From positions 1 through 33,969 of the forward strand of contig JBAYJT010000015.1 of the NCBI GenBank assembly GCA_041664965.1: DNA of 33,969 bases, written 5' to 3'. A model generated the notes under the pieces. The model was not told the origin of the DNA, searched no databases, and saw only the letters and a program-made list of their open reading frames with translations. The DNA comes from JBAYJT01 sp041664965 (GTDB lineage Bacteria; Pseudomonadota; Gammaproteobacteria; UBA9339). Of this stretch, positions 30,970-33,969 are shown in pieces (the stretch's first letter is position 1; each line of letters begins with the position of its first letter). A program made the position numbers and the translations under genes.

Positions 30970-30991
30970 TACCGTGTTTTTTACGGTATTG
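30963..30991. repeat. CAATACCGT hairpin, copy 2
   Basis: CAATACCGT (30967-30975) and ACGGTATTG (30983-30991) form a perfect 9-bp stem with a T-rich 7-nt loop. The 13-mer TTGTCAATACCGT is identical to that at 23133-23145. Confidence 0.75.
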
Positions 30992-31066
30992 CATTTTGAT
31001 AAAACACGCGCTATTCTGGAAGTGGGTGGGGCCGGAGGCCTTATCCATTCTTTCTTCTCTGATTTT

Positions 31067-33835
31067 TTACCCAAAACTTTTTAATTGTTGCTGCAGCTTT
31101 TGCAAATTATTTTTCACCATTTCTTGCCGCTCTTTTTCTGCTGCTACAACTTCTTTTGGCGCCTTATCTACAAAGTTCGGATTTTTTAGCTTATTTTCTA
31201 GTACTAGGCGATCTTTTTCTAACTTCGCGATTTCTTTATTTAGCCTAGCTGTTTCTTGTGTGATATCAATAAGTCCGGCTAAGGGCACAAGAATTTCTAA
31301 GCCATCTACAATGGCTACAGCTGAAGAGGGCGCTGTCTCATTAGGGGACAAATAACTTATTTTGCTAACACGTGCTAATGTTTGAAAATAATCTTTGATT
31401 TCATCGAGTGCTAGGCGATCTTTGTCTGTGGCATTTTTAAATAATAACTCGAGCGGTTTGCTGGGAGCGATATTCATTTCGCCACGAATATTGCGTACAG
31501 CTAAGATTACTTTTTTAAGCCACTCTATTTTTACTACTGAATCTGATGATGTTTTTTCTTCAATAGTGGGATAGGGCTGAATCATAATACTAGAGTCTTT
31601 TATACTGAGTAAGGGCGCGATTTCTTGCCAAATTTCTTCGCTAATAAATGGCATAAGAGGATGGATAAGGCGTAAAAGTTTTTCTAGTACTTCTAAAAGC
31701 GTGCGGCGCGTAGCAGTTTTCACTTTTTCATTTTGAGCGGTGCTGTTTAATGTGGCCTTAGAAAACTCCAAATACCAAGCGCAGTATTCATTCCAAATGA
31801 AGTTATGCAAAGCTTCTGCGATCAAATCAAAACGATATTCTTGAAAGTTAAAATGTATATTTTGAATTAGATCTTGCAAAGAATCCAAAATCCATTGATC
31901 TGGCAAGGCTAAATTATTTTTATACTCTTCTATGCTTAAGGTTTGACCGTAATCTTGGCCTTCTATTTGCAAAAGTACGAAGCGAGCGGCGTTCCAAAGT
32001 TTATTACAGAAATTGCGATAGCCTTCCAATCTGCTTATATCAAAATTTATATCGCGACTAGTCGTGGCGAGCGCGGCGAAAGTGAAGCGCAGAGCGTCAG
32101 TACCGCTGGCTTGAATGCCATTTGGAAATTCTTCGCGCGTAGCCTTTTCAACTTCTTCTTTTTGAGAGGCTAGCATCAACGAGCTTAAGCGTTTCTGGAG
32201 GAGACCTTCTAAACTTATGCCATCGATTAAATCCAAAGGATCTAAAATATTGCCTTTAGATTTTGACATTTTTTGGCCTTTGCTGTCGCGAATGAGGCCT
32301 GTGATGTAGACTTTGTGGAAAGGAATCTCGTCCATAAATTTAAGGCCCATCATAACCATGCGAGCCACCCAGAAGAAAATAATGTCAAAACCAGTGACTA
32401 AAACGCTGGTTGGATAGAAAGTTTTGAGATCTGCTGTATTTTCTGGCCAACCCAAGCTAGAAAAGGGCCAAAGGGCAGAGGAGAACCAGGTATCGAGGAC
32501 ATCTTCGTCTTGTTTTAGCTTAATATTTTTGCTTAAGTTATGTTTTTGGCGAATTTCTTCTTCATTATTACCCACATAGATTTTGCCATTTTCGTCATAC
32601 CAAGCCGGAATGCGGTGTCCCCACCAGAGCTGGCGGCTAATGCACCAGTCTTCGATATTTTCTAGCCAGTTTAAATAAGTTTTATCCCAATTTTTCGGAA
32701 CGAATTGGAAATTGCCATTTTGCAAAGCTCTTATGGCTTTTTCAGCTAACGGCTTAGTTTTTACGAACCATTGATCAGTAAGATAAGGCTCCAATATGGC
32801 TCCAGATCTATCTCCTATCGGTATTTTATTGATATGTTTTTCAGTTTTGACTAAAAGTCCGATATTTTCTAAATCAGAGAGAATTTTTTTACGAGCTTCA
32901 AAACGCTCCAAACCGCGGTAAGCTTTTGGTACGTTATCGTTTAGAACAGCATCTTCAGTCAAAATATTCAAGAGATCTAATTTGTGGCGTTGTCCAACTA
33001 AGTAATCATTAAAGTCGTGTGCTGGTGTGATTTTGACACATCCAGTGCCGAAATTTTGGTCGACATAATCATCTGCGATGATAGGAATAAAGCGCTCAGT
33101 AAGTGGTAATTTAGCTTGTTTTCCGATGAGTTTTTTATAACGTTCGTCATTAGGGTTTACAGCCACGGCCATGTCGCCAAGCATGGTTTCTGGACGCGTA
33201 GTTGCAACTATTAAAGATTCTTGGCTATCTTGAATTGGATAGCGAATATACCAAAGCTCACCCGTCTGCTCAACTAGATTTACTTCTAGATCTGAAACAG
33301 CTGTTTTTAAAACTGGATCCCAATTGGCTAGGCGCTTGCCGCGATAGATTAGGCCTTCGTTGTAGAGATCAACAAAAACCTTATGGACGGCTTGGCATAG
33401 ACCATCATCTAACGTAAAGCGCTCTTTTTCCCAATCACCAGAAATGCCTAAGCGACGTTGTTGCGAGCAAATTATATTTTTAGAGTAATCTTTCCAAGCT
33501 AAAGCACGTTCTAAAAAGGCTTCGCGGCCAATTTCTTGACGCGTTTTACCTTCTTCGCGGAGTTTTCCTTCTACAACTAATTGTGTGGCAATGCCGGCGT
33601 GGTCAGTTCCGAGTTGCCAGAGCGTATTTTTGCCGCACATGCGTTGGTAGCGGGTTATCGCATCCATGAGTGTTAGCTGAAAGCCATGTCCCATGTGAAG
33701 TGTTCCCGTTACATTGGGCGGTGGAATGACTATAGAAAATGCTTTGCCCTTGCCACTCGGGCGAAAACAGCCCGTTTCTTCCCATTTTTGGTAAATTTTA
33801 GCTTCGCGTAATTTAGGTTCAAAAGTTTTTTCCAT
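31067..33835 (-). CDS. valS: Valyl-tRNA synthetase
   Basis: The 922-aa class I synthetase (951 aa in E. coli) has PPNVTGTLHMGH (39-50; HMGH is the HIGH motif), the CP1 editing domain with TTRPETMLGD, WCISRQLWWGHRIP (398-411), the KMSKS loop GQKMSKSKGN (520-529), an anticodon-binding region and a C-terminal coiled-coil arm (about 855-918) typical of ValRS. It charges tRNA-Val and hydrolyses misactivated Thr. It stands alone on the minus strand. The 30839-31066 gap holds a dispersed element and a hairpin. Confidence 0.97.
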   Translation of the reverse strand: MEKTFEPKLREAKIYQKWEETGCFRPSGKGKAFSIVIPPPNVTGTLHMGHGFQLTLMDAITRYQRMCGKNTLWQLGTDHAGIATQLVVEGKLREEGKTRQEIGREAFLERALAWKDYSKNIICSQQRRLGISGDWEKERFTLDDGLCQAVHKVFVDLYNEGLIYRGKRLANWDPVLKTAVSDLEVNLVEQTGELWYIRYPIQDSQESLIVATTRPETMLGDMAVAVNPNDERYKKLIGKQAKLPLTERFIPIIADDYVDQNFGTGCVKITPAHDFNDYLVGQRHKLDLLNILTEDAVLNDNVPKAYRGLERFEARKKILSDLENIGLLVKTEKHINKIPIGDRSGAILEPYLTDQWFVKTKPLAEKAIRALQNGNFQFVPKNWDKTYLNWLENIEDWCISRQLWWGHRIPAWYDENGKIYVGNNEEEIRQKHNLSKNIKLKQDEDVLDTWFSSALWPFSSLGWPENTADLKTFYPTSVLVTGFDIIFFWVARMVMMGLKFMDEIPFHKVYITGLIRDSKGQKMSKSKGNILDPLDLIDGISLEGLLQKRLSSLMLASQKEEVEKATREEFPNGIQASGTDALRFTFAALATTSRDINFDISRLEGYRNFCNKLWNAARFVLLQIEGQDYGQTLSIEEYKNNLALPDQWILDSLQDLIQNIHFNFQEYRFDLIAEALHNFIWNEYCAWYLEFSKATLNSTAQNEKVKTATRRTLLEVLEKLLRLIHPLMPFISEEIWQEIAPLLSIKDSSIMIQPYPTIEEKTSSDSVVKIEWLKKVILAVRNIRGEMNIAPSKPLELLFKNATDKDRLALDEIKDYFQTLARVSKISYLSPNETAPSSAVAIVDGLEILVPLAGLIDITQETARLNKEIAKLEKDRLVLENKLKNPNFVDKAPKEVVAAEKERQEMVKNNLQKLQQQLKSFG

Positions 33836-33850
33836 AGAATTCTCAGAAAA

Positions 33851-33969
33851 ATGTAAATTCTAAATAGAAGTGCGACAGCAGATAGGAAGCCTTAAAATAA
33901 AAGCTTCCTAAATCCTAATAACAACAAAAGGAGCTGTCGCGTGAGAGATTATAAGCAATTTTCGAAGGA
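33851..33969 (+). mobile_element. Probable left end of another insertion sequence, truncated by window edge
   Basis: Two nested inverted repeats, GCGACAGC (33872-33879) with GCTGTCGC (33933-33940) and TAGGAAGC (33883-33890) with GCTTCCTA (33903-33910), precede a GTG-started frame with GGAG upstream. Hairpins just before a transposase start are frequent in insertion sequences, where they limit outside translation. The outer limit is a guess, the terminal repeat cannot be verified because the other end is missing. Confidence 0.45.
33941..33969 (+). CDS. N-terminal fragment of a probable transposase
   Basis: Nine codons are visible, VRDYKQFSK in frame from GTG, with GGAG seven bases upstream, then the window ends. 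The short sequence resembles the start of IS30-type transposases (…YKQL/F…), but nine residues cannot prove it. Confidence 0.4.

Overview
The window is AT-rich, densely coded bacterial DNA. Housekeeping proteins of gammaproteobacterial type (TypA, SerRS, TrpRS, ValRS, MurD, FtsW, PrmB, ExoI) sit beside a locus encoding IcmW and an IcmX-like protein, parts of the Dot/Icm type IVB secretion system. Together with Rpn-type nuclease remnants, DUF4143 ATPases and a POT peptide transporter, this points to a host-associated member of the Legionellales (Legionella/Coxiella relatives). I cannot name the genus from sequence alone.

Layout. 1-120 is the end of an IS5-family (IS903-like) insertion sequence running off the left edge. 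219-2040 (minus) holds a POT-family transporter behind a leader that looks like a classical translation-coupled attenuator. 2250-2524 is a pile-up of repeats next to typA: a dispersed 34-nt element, a miniature IS-derived element with nested inverted repeats, and a tail segment shared with the POT gene's 3' end. 2479-4918 (minus) carries typA and two small unknown genes. hypB (plus) stands alone at 5180-5842. 5854-13879 is a long minus-strand run: unknown gene, trpS, sbcB (ExoI), murD, ftsW, MacB-type ABC permease and ATPase. 14076-18001 (plus) carries serS, alr, tRNA-Arg(CCU), prmB and a Dabb-domain gene, with the 3' end of the tRNA duplicated 138 bp downstream. Next come a DUF4143 ATPase and comF. 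19987-23115 is the secretion locus: icmW, an unknown Pro/Gln-rich exported protein, icmX and a Sfp-type phosphopantetheinyl transferase. 23193-28090 has an internally deleted Rpn gene, ychF, a proline-rich lipoprotein-like gene, a second DUF4143 ATPase with a 33-bp-phased operator array, and rmuC. Three tandem small outer-membrane barrel genes follow (28174-29761), then grpE, a VOC-fold gene and valS on minus. The right edge is probably the start of another insertion sequence, so the window seems to be bounded by IS elements on both sides.

The most interesting unexplained signals are: (1) a dispersed intergenic element, ATTGATTT-N16-GACATGTTTT, six copies with invariant spacing, three of them at or within a few bases of a stop codon; (2) the POT-transporter leader with a 17-codon peptide and competing hairpins; (3) the unknown exported Pro/Gln-rich protein between icmW and icmX; (4) the 33-bp-spaced palindromic operator array in front of an AAA ATPase; (5) the IS-associated duplication of the typA tail.
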